Positions 1 to 8,186 of a stretch of 32,589 bases of DNA are shown here, in pieces; position 1 is the first letter of the stretch, and each line of letters begins with the position of its first letter. The notes beneath the pieces were generated by a model. It searched no databases, was not told where the DNA came from, and was given only the letters and a program-made list of their open reading frames with translations. The position numbers and the translations under genes are program-made. Source of the DNA: Isosphaeraceae bacterium (GTDB taxonomy: Bacteria; Planctomycetota; Planctomycetia; Isosphaerales; Isosphaeraceae); assembly GCA_021324445.1 (NCBI GenBank), contig JAJPJC010000202.1, forward strand, positions 1-32,589. Direction: 5' to 3'.

Positions 1-111
1 TAGGCTCACGCTGGCCGCTCGAGCGAGCATGGTGTAAAGTGAAAAACTAACATCGCACGCATGCTGACATCATCCTGCTTATCGGCTATTTTGTTAGGCG
101 TTTTTTTTCGC

Positions 112-740
112 ATGGGAATCCAGGCTAGCCTTGACTGTTCGCTCCGCCTCCCGGGACAATGGATAGGATGACGAGAGGGGGCTCGGTTACAACCGGTTCC
201 GCGAGTACGACCCCCCGACGTCGGCGTTTCCTCGCGCCCGACCCGCTCCACGCATCGAGAGGATGGAGACTCGATGCTTACGCCCGCAGCCAGGTCGATG
301 GGATCGATCCCCGACGGCCTGACCCAGGCTCCAGGGCAGGGGAACGGGTGCAGTGGCGGCGGCGATCCGCACGCGGAGGACCGTAAGCGGATCCCGGACG
401 ATGCGGTCGTCGTCCGGGGCGGCATCGTGACCGAGGATCAGATCCGCAACGGAACCGGCGTGAGTATCGACGCCCACGGTCACATTTCCGGGGTGTCCGT
501 CAACACCGGACCCACCGTGGCTGCGGCCACGGCGCCAAACCCATCGACCGGATATCGGGCATCCCGCACAACCAGGTCGGGGTCACGACGGCCGGAGAGA
601 TTCGCGCGGCTGGTGGAAGGGTCCGCCCCGCTCCCACGTTTCGGAACCCCAATCACGCCGAGGTCTCCAGCCTGCCCCCCGGAGACCTGGCAAGCCTCTT
701 CCAGCAGCAGGCCAATCCCAATGCCCGGAAGAAAAAATAA
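112..740 (+). pseudogene. RHS-repeat protein, C-terminal remnant with several frameshifts
   Basis: No single frame is open, but joined frames read as the end of an RHS core plus its variable tail. Residues LRLPGQW (about 142-162) are in one frame, DDERGLGYNRFREYDP (167-214) in the next, FLAPDPL then LDAYARSQVDGIDP (228-305) in the third, and DGLTQAPGQG onward (about 304-530) returns to the first. The last part, ISGIPHNQVGVTTAGEIRAA through NPNARKKK and a TAA at 738-740, needs a fourth shift near 530. The order PGQ-DE-GL-YNRFR-YDP-PDPL-YAY-P-DGL is the standard RHS core boundary. After it, such proteins carry a variable C-terminal domain, often a toxin. The core upstream of about 112 is absent, so this is a truncated leftover. 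The tail (VVVRGG...GVSVNTG...NQVGVTT) is not a toxin fold I can name. Four independent shifts argue for decay rather than sequencing error. Confidence 0.75.
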
Positions 741-760
741 CGCATCGAGGGGGACCTCCG

Positions 761-1045
761 ATGGACAAGCCGAGGATCTATCACGACTTGCAGAAGCAGG
801 ACGACGAGGGACGCATCAAGCTGACGCTCCTGGGGACCCTCCGAGACCTCGAACGATACGGGATCACCTTGCACGATGGGCTGAAGCTCAGCTTCTGGTG
901 CGATGACGCCAACGACCAGGGGGAGTTCGATGAGATTCTCATCGAGGGGATTGTGAGCTACAATGAGAAGGAAAAGTGCTGGGTCGCAGACCTCGACTGG
1001 GACTCCTTCCGGCATGCCTCCGACGAGGCGGCTCGCTCCAGCTGA
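761..1045 (+). CDS. Small hypothetical protein, possible orphan partner of the RHS tail
   Basis: This intact 94-residue gene starts 20 bases after the RHS remnant stop. A purine-rich GAGGGGGAC element lies about 6 bases before the ATG. The product is acidic, with a predicted alpha/beta pattern: YHDLQKQDDEGRIKLTLLGT, then a DL-x-RYGITLHDG-LKLSFWCDD strand-turn-strand, ending EKCWVADLDWDSF. There is no signal peptide or membrane segment, so it should be cytoplasmic. I do not recognise a named family. Genes directly behind RHS toxin tails often encode immunity proteins, and its size, acidity and position fit, but this is inference. Small proteins of this general look may also be ordinary housekeeping hypotheticals in planctomycetes. 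Notably, it is undamaged while both neighbouring coding remnants are broken. Confidence 0.7.
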   Translation: MDKPRIYHDLQKQDDEGRIKLTLLGTLRDLERYGITLHDGLKLSFWCDDANDQGEFDEILIEGIVSYNEKEKCWVADLDWDSFRHASDEAARSS

Positions 1046-1248
1046 TCGTGGGCGACCTTCGCTTCGGCGGTGACCGGGTCGGGATGCCCGCGCCCAACGT
1101 GGCGGTTTGAGGTCGCGGTGAACTCCCGATCCCCGACAAGCTCGGCTGGGGCATCGAGCTGAACGAGGAAGCCTTCCGCCACTATCCGCCCAAGTCGTGG
1201 CGCCGCGGGTTCGGCTTCCGGGCGGATGGATCGGTGGATTTCATCTGA
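1039..1248 (+). pseudogene. Probable C-terminal remnant of an enolase-superfamily (mandelate racemase-like) enzyme
   Basis: One frame reads LQLIVGDLRFGGDRVGMPAP, then an in-frame TGA (1108-1110), then GRGELPIPDKLGWGIELNEE and AFRHYPPKSWRRGFGFRADG through SVDFI to a TGA at 1246-1248. The pattern of IPD, then G-x-G-I/V-E-L/V-N/D-E-E-A, then YPP is typical of the extreme C-terminus of mandelate racemase/muconate-lactonizing-type enzymes. The catalytic barrel is entirely missing, so no activity is expected. The fragment overlaps the end of the 94-residue gene by a few bases in another frame. Only the short tail supports the family call, so it is tentative. Confidence 0.42.
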
Positions 1249-1263
1249 GAGATTTGCGGTGGA

Positions 1264-2088
1264 TCAAAGAGTTCGCCACGCGCGGCTGGCCAGCTCGCTC
1301 GCTTCTACAACGACTGCCGTCAGATCGCACTGGTAGAGCCACGAGCTGCTGAAGCTATTCAGCTCGACCAGCCACAACCGCCCGCCCGACTCGCAGACAT
1401 CCAGCATGAAGATCGGGTCGGGGCGCCAGCGGACTTCGGCGAGCATGGCGGAGGCAAATTCCCGAACCTCCTCGGGCGAGCCGGGGAGGATGGCTCGCGC
1501 GCCGCCCTCGGCGTACTGGCTGGCTGCGATGACGCGGTCCCCCACAGCCACGATCCGCCACTCGCGGCCCATCGGTTTGGGAGCCGCGACCACGACTCGG
1601 GTTGTCGGATCATACCGGGTCGGAGCGAGCGCACCGGCGAACGACTCGCTCGTGATGCGGCGGCCCACGAACAACTTGTGGCACCCCGTGGGACGGGCGA
1701 AGACCATGTCATCCCGCCCGAACATCGAGAACAACCAGTCGCGCTGGCGGATCGCCTCGACGCCCGGCATGATGACGTAATTCTGGTTAAGGAGGAACTT
1801 GCCGAAATATGCGTAATACGCGGCGCAATCCAGGTTCTCCGGCTGGCACCAGGCACCGGGGACCCACCGGTGATGCAACTGGATCTGCCGCGCGAACGGA
1901 TACGTCCCGTAGCCAATGACGCACCCGGTGGAGTCGAGCGGACGGCCGTCGATGATCACCTCGGCGCCTTTCTTCAGCGCCTGGTACGGCACGACGTCCG
2001 CGACCATCCCCTGCCGCCGGATCTCGGCGAGCAGGGGCTCGGTTTCGGCTCCATAGACGCCGGCCTCGATCAACCAAACCGGACGCAT
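1264..2088 (-). CDS. ATP-grasp domain protein, R2K clade (DUF4343-like)
   Basis: The product has 274 residues, no signal peptide and a cytoplasmic character. The N-terminal part (MRPVWLIEAGVYG...) looks like the pre-ATP-grasp alpha/beta domain. The centre has the R2K-type FARPTGCHKLFVGRRI segment and a basic, strand-rich stretch (EWRIVAVGDRVIAASQY). The C-terminus has the metal/ATP-binding part, PDPIFMLDVCESGGRLWLVE followed by LNSFSSSWLY, where the Asp, Glu and Asn are the expected Mg-ATP ligands. ATP-grasp enzymes join a carboxylate to an amine or thiol through an acyl-phosphate; the substrate of this clade is unknown to me and the context does not reveal it. The ATG at 2088 is the first start and the length is normal for the clade. 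The nearest same-strand neighbour, the GH15 gene, starts at 4108 and ends 205 bases upstream. Confidence 0.78.
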   Translation of the reverse strand: MRPVWLIEAGVYGAETEPLLAEIRRQGMVADVVPYQALKKGAEVIIDGRPLDSTGCVIGYGTYPFARQIQLHHRWVPGAWCQPENLDCAAYYAYFGKFLLNQNYVIMPGVEAIRQRDWLFSMFGRDDMVFARPTGCHKLFVGRRITSESFAGALAPTRYDPTTRVVVAAPKPMGREWRIVAVGDRVIAASQYAEGGARAILPGSPEEVREFASAMLAEVRWRPDPIFMLDVCESGGRLWLVELNSFSSSWLYQCDLTAVVVEASELASRAWRTL

Positions 2089-2293
2089 CCGATCGAACTC
2101 CCAGTGTGTCGAGCTGCCAACTCACCGAGGTGGCGTCACGTCCCCCAGGCAGCCTATCGCCGAAGGTCATTCGCGAGAAGGCCGGCCCTGCGCCGTCGTG
2201 CGTCAGAACTCCGTGGACCCGAGCCACGGGATGAGGAGCCCAGAAGTGCAGAAAGGGAGCTCAGCTCCGAGATCGGAAATTGGACCCCGCCGA

Positions 2294-4108
2294 CTACTCC
2301 TTATGCCGTTGCTCGGCCGGGGCCGGTCCGTCCAGGCCGCCGCCGACGGCGAGGTTCCGGGCGGTGTTGACCAGGCAGACGTGGGAGAACGCCTGGGGGA
2401 AGTTGCCCAGCTGACGGCCGGCCTCGGGGTCGTACTCCTCGGCGAGCAGGCCGACGTCGTTGCGGATCGCCAGCAGGCGGTCGTAGATCTCCCGGGCCTC
2501 GTCGCGGCGCCCCTGCAGCGCCAGGTTGTCGGCCAGCCAGAAGGTGCAGGGGAGGAACGCGCCCTCGCCGGTCGGCAGGCCATCGACGTCGGACTCCGAG
2601 TCATACCGGCGGACGAACCCGCGGTGCCTCAGCCGCTGCTGAATCGCCTCGACCGTCCCTTTCATCCGCGGGTCGTCGGCCGGCAGGAAGCCGACCAGCG
2701 GGATCATCAGCAGGCTGGCGTCGAGGTAGGGGGAGCCGTACGACTGGACGAACGTGTTGAGGGCCGGGTCGAAGCCCTGGGCGCAGACTTCCTTGTGGAC
2801 CGCGTCGCGGGCGGCACGCCAGCGGTCGAGGTGGTCAGCCGGGAGGTCGTACTGCTCGATGGCCCGGACGCCCCGGTCGAAGGCGACCCAGGCCATCACC
2901 TTGGATTGGGTGAAGTGCCGGCGGTCGCCGCGCACTTCCCAGATCCCTTCATCGGGCTGTTTCCAGGCCTTTTCCAGGAACCGGAGCAAGACCCGGCCCA
3001 CCCGCCACGCATCGTCCAGAGGGGCCAGGCCGTGGCAGTGGGCCTGGTAGAGCGCGTCGGCGACCTCGCCATAGACGTCGAGCTGGAACTGCCCCGAGGC
3101 GGCGTTGCCGACCCGGACCGGCTTCGACCCTTCGTAACCGGCCAGCCAGTCGAGTGTGAACTCGGTCAGCCGCCGCTCGCCGGCCACGCCGTACATGATC
3201 TGGAGGTGCTCCGGCCGGCCCGCCGCGGCGCGGAGCAGCCACTGCCGCCAGTCGCGCGCCTCATCCAGGTAGCCGGCATTGATCAGGACCAGCAGGGTGA
3301 AGGTCGCGTCGCGGAGCCAGCAGAAGCGGTAGTCCCAGTTGCGCACCCCGCCGATCCGCTCCGGCAGCGACGTGGTCGGCGCGGCGACGATCCCGCCGGT
3401 TGGCCCGAAGGTCAACGCCTTGAGGGTCAAGAGCGAGCGGACCACCGCCTCGTCGCCGCAGGCGTAGCCGTCGCCACGGCTGGACCAGGCCCGCCACCAG
3501 GCGTCGGTGTCGCGCATCACGCCCTCGGCGTCGAGACCGGGCGGGGCCGGCTCGGTCGACGGATGCCAGGCCAGGGTGAACGGGACCTTCTGGCCCTCCT
3601 TGACCGTGAACTCGGCGATCGTGGTGAAGCGCTCGCCCCGGTGCTCGACCCACGAGCGCAGCCGCAGCTTGTCCGGCCCGGCGATGGCCGCGACACCCGA
3701 ATCCTGCCGCGTCACCCAGGGGACGATCCAGCCGTAGTCGAACCGGATGATGAGGTCCGACCGCATCGGCACCTCGCCCCGCAGGCCCTCGACCACCCGC
3801 GCCACGGTGGGCGTCGGGCTGTCGATGGCCATCGCGTCGGTGACCCGCACCGCACCCGATCCGGTGGTGAACTCGGTCTCCAGCACCATCGAGCCGGGCC
3901 GGTACCGCCGCCGCACCTCTTTGATCTCGACGCGATCGGGGGGCGCGAGCTTCCAGCGGCCGTTTTCCGGCGTGCCCAACAGCGCCGCGAAGCAGGCCCC
4001 CGAGTCGAACCGGGGTGTGCACAGCCAGTCGATCGAGCCGTCGCGGCCGACCAGGGCGGCCGTGCGACAGTCGCCGATCATCGCGTAATCTTCGATCCGC
4101 AGCGCCAT
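2294..4108 (-). CDS. Glycoside hydrolase family 15 protein (glucoamylase/trehalase-like)
   Basis: The 604-residue product has the usual bacterial GH15 length and architecture. An N-terminal beta-sandwich starts MALRIEDYAMIGDCRTAALV, then GRDGSIDWLCTPRFDS, the signature start of this family. An (alpha/alpha)6 barrel begins near residue 230 (TSLPERIGGVRNWDYRFCWL, about 246-265). The catalytic region is DEGIWEVRG at about 386-394, containing the expected general-acid Glu. A second acidic site near residue 560 (LAEEYDPEAGRQLGNFPQAF) supplies the general base. Family members hydrolyse alpha-linked glucosides such as trehalose or dextrin ends by inversion; the exact substrate cannot be read here. 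There is no signal peptide, so intracellular trehalose or storage-glucan turnover is likely. A GGGGAGGGG run precedes the ATG by about 11 bases. Downstream on the same strand is the ATP-grasp gene. Confidence 0.92.
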   Translation of the reverse strand: MALRIEDYAMIGDCRTAALVGRDGSIDWLCTPRFDSGACFAALLGTPENGRWKLAPPDRVEIKEVRRRYRPGSMVLETEFTTGSGAVRVTDAMAIDSPTPTVARVVEGLRGEVPMRSDLIIRFDYGWIVPWVTRQDSGVAAIAGPDKLRLRSWVEHRGERFTTIAEFTVKEGQKVPFTLAWHPSTEPAPPGLDAEGVMRDTDAWWRAWSSRGDGYACGDEAVVRSLLTLKALTFGPTGGIVAAPTTSLPERIGGVRNWDYRFCWLRDATFTLLVLINAGYLDEARDWRQWLLRAAAGRPEHLQIMYGVAGERRLTEFTLDWLAGYEGSKPVRVGNAASGQFQLDVYGEVADALYQAHCHGLAPLDDAWRVGRVLLRFLEKAWKQPDEGIWEVRGDRRHFTQSKVMAWVAFDRGVRAIEQYDLPADHLDRWRAARDAVHKEVCAQGFDPALNTFVQSYGSPYLDASLLMIPLVGFLPADDPRMKGTVEAIQQRLRHRGFVRRYDSESDVDGLPTGEGAFLPCTFWLADNLALQGRRDEAREIYDRLLAIRNDVGLLAEEYDPEAGRQLGNFPQAFSHVCLVNTARNLAVGGGLDGPAPAEQRHKE

Positions 4109-4275
4109 GGTAGTCAGCCCCTCCCCAGGTCTTCATCAGGGGTCCCGACCGGGCGCAATCGCCGCGCAACCCGGCGCCGGCGCGCACCGGGTCGGCTCGC
4201 TCGCCGCGCCGGCGTGTCTGACACACGAGGTTGGTGCAAACGGCGTTCCAATGGGCGTGGCTCGTCCCAGGGTCG

Positions 4276-5676
4276 CTAATAGAGTTCCCATCGCCCTCTC
4301 AGCAGCAACCACCCCCGCGGCAGGGGCAGGAGCGCGCGCAGCTCCTGTGAGGCGGCCATGTCGCGCAGGAACAGGTCCTCTTCGAACTGGCGGACGATCC
4401 CCGGGCCGCGCACGGTCAGCGAGACCTCGCGGTTGCCACGCAGGCTCAGATCATCAAAATTACCCGTCCCGATATACACCCACGTGCTGTCGACAGACAT
4501 CGCCTTGACGTGGGTCATTGCCGGGTAGAGGTAGACCCGCGCCCCGGCGCGGAAGAGATGATTGGCTGTCATCGCCGCAAACTTGTTCATGGTGCGGACG
4601 TCTCCGCGCATCGTCAGGACGGCGCGCACGTCGACCCCGCGGGACCGCGCGGCGACCAGCTTCTTGATGAGGATCTGGTCGTCGAAGTAGGGGTTCTCCA
4701 GGTAGATGTGGTGTTGCGCCGCGTCCACGGCGCCGTACACGGCTTCCTTCAACGTGCGGAGGGGCGGGTCGACCTCGGTCCGTACCATGCGGACCATCGC
4801 GTTGGGGACCACGGCCTCGATCGTGGCCGCGTCGGGGCAGGACCCGGCGCGGCCGCCGCCGAGGCGCTCCCAGCGCTCGGCGAAGAGGGCGGCGTACTGG
4901 GGGACGATCGGGCCCTCGGCCAGGAAGTTGCAGTTATGCCAGCGCTCGAGCGAGGGCCGGGTCAGGATCATCGAGCCCGTCCAGACGATTCGATCATCGA
5001 TGACGACGACCTTGCGATGGTCGAATCGGAAGGCGGGGTCAGGCGCCTCGATGAGGTGAAGCTTGGGCTCGGACCGGAGTGCGTCCAGGAAGCTGGGACA
5101 GCCTTCCACGACATGGGCGTTGGTTTCACCGATCACGAACCCGCCGCGGTCGATCAGGACGCGGACCAGCACGCCGGCCCGGGCCCGCTCGATCAGAGCG
5201 GCGGCAACGGGCCGGCCCGCCGGGTCGTCACCCCAGCCGAAGATCATGAAGTCGATCCGGCACCGGGCCGAGGCGATCAGGTCCAGCAAGGCGCGGTAAG
5301 CCGGCGCGCTCTCGTACAGGAAGGTGAGCCGAGCCGGTGTGAGCGGTCCCCCCGCCTCGGGACATTGGTGGCCGGGGGGGACCGGGCTCCCGGGGATGCC
5401 TCCGGCGAGACGGACCCCCGCTCGCTCGCCCAGCCGGGCGAACCCGATCACGCCCGAACGCACCGGCTCGCGGGCGATCTCGGCGCAGGTCTGGTGGACC
5501 GTCTCGCGCAGGAGGAGCATCCACTGCGGCGGGGACACGGTCCGCTCGAAGCTCGCGCCCGGCGGCTGCACTGCGTTGGGCGGCAGCTCGCGGCGGTCGT
5601 GATCCCCGCCGTACACCGACCCGCCCAGCACCAGGATCGCCGTGGCAGCAGCCCGAAGCCCCGCGCGCACTCTCAT
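4276..5676 (-). CDS. Exported phospholipase D-family protein (cardiolipin synthase-like)
   Basis: The 466-residue product carries two HKD motifs: HRKVVVID (about H220, K222, D227) and HVKAMSVD (H389, K391, D396). Each is followed by the expected Gly/Ser-Asn segment (TGSMILTRPS; IGTGNFDDLS), so the pseudo-dimeric active site is complete. Such enzymes cleave or transfer phosphodiester bonds through a phospho-histidine; bacterial members include cardiolipin synthases and secreted phospholipases. The start is placed at the ATG at 5676, not the longer frame at 5718. AGGAGGG sits 8 bases before this ATG, and the protein then opens with a signal peptide (MRVRAGLRAAATAILVLGG). It should therefore act in the periplasm or at the membrane. 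It is divergent from the decarboxylase gene, with a 220-base spacer that must hold both promoters. Confidence 0.88.
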   Translation of the reverse strand: MRVRAGLRAAATAILVLGGSVYGGDHDRRELPPNAVQPPGASFERTVSPPQWMLLLRETVHQTCAEIAREPVRSGVIGFARLGERAGVRLAGGIPGSPVPPGHQCPEAGGPLTPARLTFLYESAPAYRALLDLIASARCRIDFMIFGWGDDPAGRPVAAALIERARAGVLVRVLIDRGGFVIGETNAHVVEGCPSFLDALRSEPKLHLIEAPDPAFRFDHRKVVVIDDRIVWTGSMILTRPSLERWHNCNFLAEGPIVPQYAALFAERWERLGGGRAGSCPDAATIEAVVPNAMVRMVRTEVDPPLRTLKEAVYGAVDAAQHHIYLENPYFDDQILIKKLVAARSRGVDVRAVLTMRGDVRTMNKFAAMTANHLFRAGARVYLYPAMTHVKAMSVDSTWVYIGTGNFDDLSLRGNREVSLTVRGPGIVRQFEEDLFLRDMAASQELRALLPLPRGWLLLRGRWELY

Positions 5677-5896
5677 CACGTCGTCCCTCCTGGACGGGAT
5701 GTCCCAGGATCTTTCCATCGGCCAGGGCGCGGTTCACCGTGAGAGAATCCGGGAGATGCCCGAGCCTGGACGCCCCGAAGGCCGGGGGCGTTCGATGCTC
5801 GATGCACGGTGTCTCCCCTTGACCCGACTGCCCCGGGGTGTTGAAGTCGCGGAACGGCACTCTCTTGCCCGGATCGAGACAACCTGGGGCCTTCTG

Positions 5897-7255
5897 ATGA
5901 CGTTCGACCACGAAAGCCTGAGCCTCCTCGGCGAGTGCCTGCGATCGCTCGAGCAGGGTTTCGGCCACCTCCCGGACTTCGCCCCGCGGCTCGACCTCGA
6001 CGGGATGCGCACGGTGCTGCTGGAGGCGGCGGAGCGGATGAGGGACAACTACCCCCATCATCATCCCCTGTACATCGGGCAGATGCTCAAGCCGCCGCAT
6101 CCGGTGGCGCGGCTCGCCTATGCCCTGGCGATGGTCCTCAACCCGAACAATCATGCCCTCGACGGCGGCCGCGCCAGCTCGATGATGGAGAAAGAGGCCG
6201 TGGCCCAGCTCGCCCGGATGTTCGGCTGGGAAACCCACCTGGGCCACCTTTGTGGCGGGGGCACGATGGCCAACTTTGAGGCGCTGTGGGTCGCCCGGGA
6301 GCTTCGGCCCGCGCAGGCGGTGGCGGCCTCGGCCCAGGCCCATTACACGCACGCGCGGCTCGCCGCCGTGCTCGGCATCCCCTTCCGGAAGGTCGGCGTC
6401 GACCCGCGCGGGCGGATGGATCTCCAGGCGCTCGAGGAGACGCTCGCGGCGGGCCAGATCGGGACGGTCGTGGCGACGCTCGGGACGACCGCCGCCGGGG
6501 CGGTGGATCCACTCCCGGAGGTGCTCGCCCTGCGCGATCATTACGACTTCCGGGTCCACGTCGATGCCGCCTACGGCGGCTATTACACCCTGGCGGGGAA
6601 CCTCGGGCCCGAGGCCCGCGCCGCCTTCGATCGCGTTGGCGAGGCCGACTCGATCGTCATCGACCCGCACAAGCACGGGCTTCAGCCGTATAGTTGCGGC
6701 TGCGTGCTGTTCCGCGACCCGGCCGTCGGCCGGTTCTACCGCCATGACTCGCCCTATACCTACTTCAGCTCGGCCGAGCTGCACCTGGGCGAGATCTCGC
6801 TGGAATGCTCGCGCCCGGGGGCTTCCGCCGTGGCTCTCTGGACAACCATGCGACTGCTGCCTCTCGAGCCGGGCGGCGCCTTCGCCCGCGGTCTCGAGGC
6901 GTGCCGCGAGGCAGCGGGAATGCTGCATCAGGCCCTGAACCAGGACGGGCGCTTCGCCCCGTTGTTTCCCTCCGAGCTGGATATCGTCGTGTGGGCCGTG
7001 CGCGCCGAGACGGCCAGCGAGTCCTCGGCGCGGGCCCGGCGGCTCTTCGCCGCAGCCGCGGAGCGCGATCTCCACCTGGCTCTGGCCACCTTCCCGCGCA
7101 TCATGCTCGAAGCCGCGGCGCCCGTGGCCCGGTGGGATGCCGACGAGATCGTCTGCCTCCGCGCCTGCGTCATGAAGCCTGAGCACCGGGAGTGGATGCC
7201 GGAGATCCTGAAGCGACTCGAGGTTGCTGACGAAGATCGCGGTCGCGAACCTTGA
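5897..7255 (+). CDS. PLP-dependent decarboxylase (group II amino-acid decarboxylase family)
   Basis: The 452-residue product is a fold-type I PLP enzyme of the glutamate/tyrosine/aromatic amino-acid decarboxylase family. Visible landmarks are HHHPLYIGQMLKPPHPVARL (about 54-73), the ALDGGRASSMMEKEAV segment, LCGGGTMANFEAL (phosphate-binding loop), HVDAAYGGYY (Asp223 pairing with the pyridine nitrogen) and DPHKHGLQPYSCG (Lys259, the Schiff-base lysine). Substrate specificity cannot be assigned from these motifs. The frame is open further upstream, but family homology begins at MTFDHESLSLLGEC, so the ATG at 5897 is chosen although its ribosome-binding site is weak. The protein is cytoplasmic. 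A SAM methyltransferase follows 74 bases after the stop, suggesting decarboxylation and methylation of one small molecule; that link is inference. Confidence 0.88.
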   Translation: MTFDHESLSLLGECLRSLEQGFGHLPDFAPRLDLDGMRTVLLEAAERMRDNYPHHHPLYIGQMLKPPHPVARLAYALAMVLNPNNHALDGGRASSMMEKEAVAQLARMFGWETHLGHLCGGGTMANFEALWVARELRPAQAVAASAQAHYTHARLAAVLGIPFRKVGVDPRGRMDLQALEETLAAGQIGTVVATLGTTAAGAVDPLPEVLALRDHYDFRVHVDAAYGGYYTLAGNLGPEARAAFDRVGEADSIVIDPHKHGLQPYSCGCVLFRDPAVGRFYRHDSPYTYFSSAELHLGEISLECSRPGASAVALWTTMRLLPLEPGGAFARGLEACREAAGMLHQALNQDGRFAPLFPSELDIVVWAVRAETASESSARARRLFAAAAERDLHLALATFPRIMLEAAAPVARWDADEIVCLRACVMKPEHREWMPEILKRLEVADEDRGREP

Positions 7256-7329
7256 CAAGGGCTTCCGTGTCCAGTCCGCGTGGCCTCAGCCTCGACCCGG
7301 AAGACGCGTTCCTCCCAGGGAGCAGAACC

Positions 7330-8091
7330 ATGGCGACGTGTGCGCCGCTGGAGTGGTGGAAGTCCTTCTTCTCCGGCCCGACCGTGGAGTCCTGGCTGAA
7401 GGCAACCACGGGGGAACAAACCCGGCAGGAGGCCGACTTCATCGCGGAGTCGCTCCAGGTCGCGCCGCCGGCCAGGCTCCTCGACGTCCCCTGCGGCGGC
7501 GGCCGGCACTGCCACGAGCTGGCCCGACGCGGCTACGACATGACCGGAGTCGACATCTCGCCGGAATTCCTCGCCGCGGCCCGAGCGGCGCCGGAGGGTC
7601 AGCCGGGGACGATCGCCTGGGAACATCGGGACATGCGCGACCTCCCCTGGGCGGAGGCGTTCGACGGGGCGTACTGCTTCGGCAACAGCTTCGGCTATCT
7701 CGATGACGGCGGCAATGCCGACTTCCTCAAGGCGGTGGCCCGGACGCTCAAGCCGGGGGCCCGCCTCGTCCTCGAGACGAGCTACCTCATGGAGGTGCTT
7801 CTCCCCAGCTTGCAGGAACGCGCGTGGTATCCCTATGGTGACATCATCATGCTGGCGGATCGGCGGTACGATCCCGCCGTGGGCCGGCTCCATGTCGAAT
7901 ACACCTACATCCGCGACGGCGCGATGGACAGGCGCTCCATGTCGGCCCGGCTCCATACCTGCCGCGAGGTCTTCCGGCTCCTGGACGACGCGGGATTCAC
8001 CGACCTGCAAGGGTACAGTTCCCTGGCGCGGGAACCGCTCCGCCTCGGCTCGAATCGGCTGCTGGCGATCGCGACCAGGCGACGAAGCTGA
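7330..8091 (+). CDS. Class I SAM-dependent methyltransferase
   Basis: The 253-residue product has a Rossmann-type methyltransferase core. Motif I is LLDVPCGGGRHCHELARRGY (about 50-70), followed by MTGVDISPEFL, where the acidic residue binds the SAM ribose. Motif II/III is DMRDLPWAEAFDGAYCFGNS, followed by GARLVLETSYLMEVLLPS. The C-terminal half has the strand-rich substrate lid (RLHVEYTYIRDG; RSMSARLHTCREVFRLLDDAGF) seen in small-molecule methyltransferases. The acceptor is unknown. The start is set at the ATG at 7330, with AGGGAG about 7 bases upstream. A TTG at 7252 would overlap the decarboxylase stop and add 26 residues, but those look non-conserved. It probably belongs to the same transcript as the upstream decarboxylase. 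Confidence 0.87.
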   Translation: MATCAPLEWWKSFFSGPTVESWLKATTGEQTRQEADFIAESLQVAPPARLLDVPCGGGRHCHELARRGYDMTGVDISPEFLAAARAAPEGQPGTIAWEHRDMRDLPWAEAFDGAYCFGNSFGYLDDGGNADFLKAVARTLKPGARLVLETSYLMEVLLPSLQERAWYPYGDIIMLADRRYDPAVGRLHVEYTYIRDGAMDRRSMSARLHTCREVFRLLDDAGFTDLQGYSSLAREPLRLGSNRLLAIATRRRS

Positions 8092-8186
8092 CCCTCTTCG
8101 CGAAACCGTACCGCGACCCTCACCTCAGCCAGCGACAGGCCGATCCGATCCCGCTCTCTCGCGGTCGCGTAGGGTCCGGTCCAGCC

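Noticed and set aside
60..111. An AT-rich patch with TTGTTAGGCG, considered as a recombination (attC/att) site
   Set aside because: No partner arm, integrase or cassette structure was found; the similarity is only a few bases.
2198..4279. A 693-codon open frame on the plus strand opposite the GH15 gene
   Set aside because: It has no domain signature and a skewed Arg/Gly/Val/Asp composition. It mirrors the codon pattern of the clear GH15 gene on the other strand.
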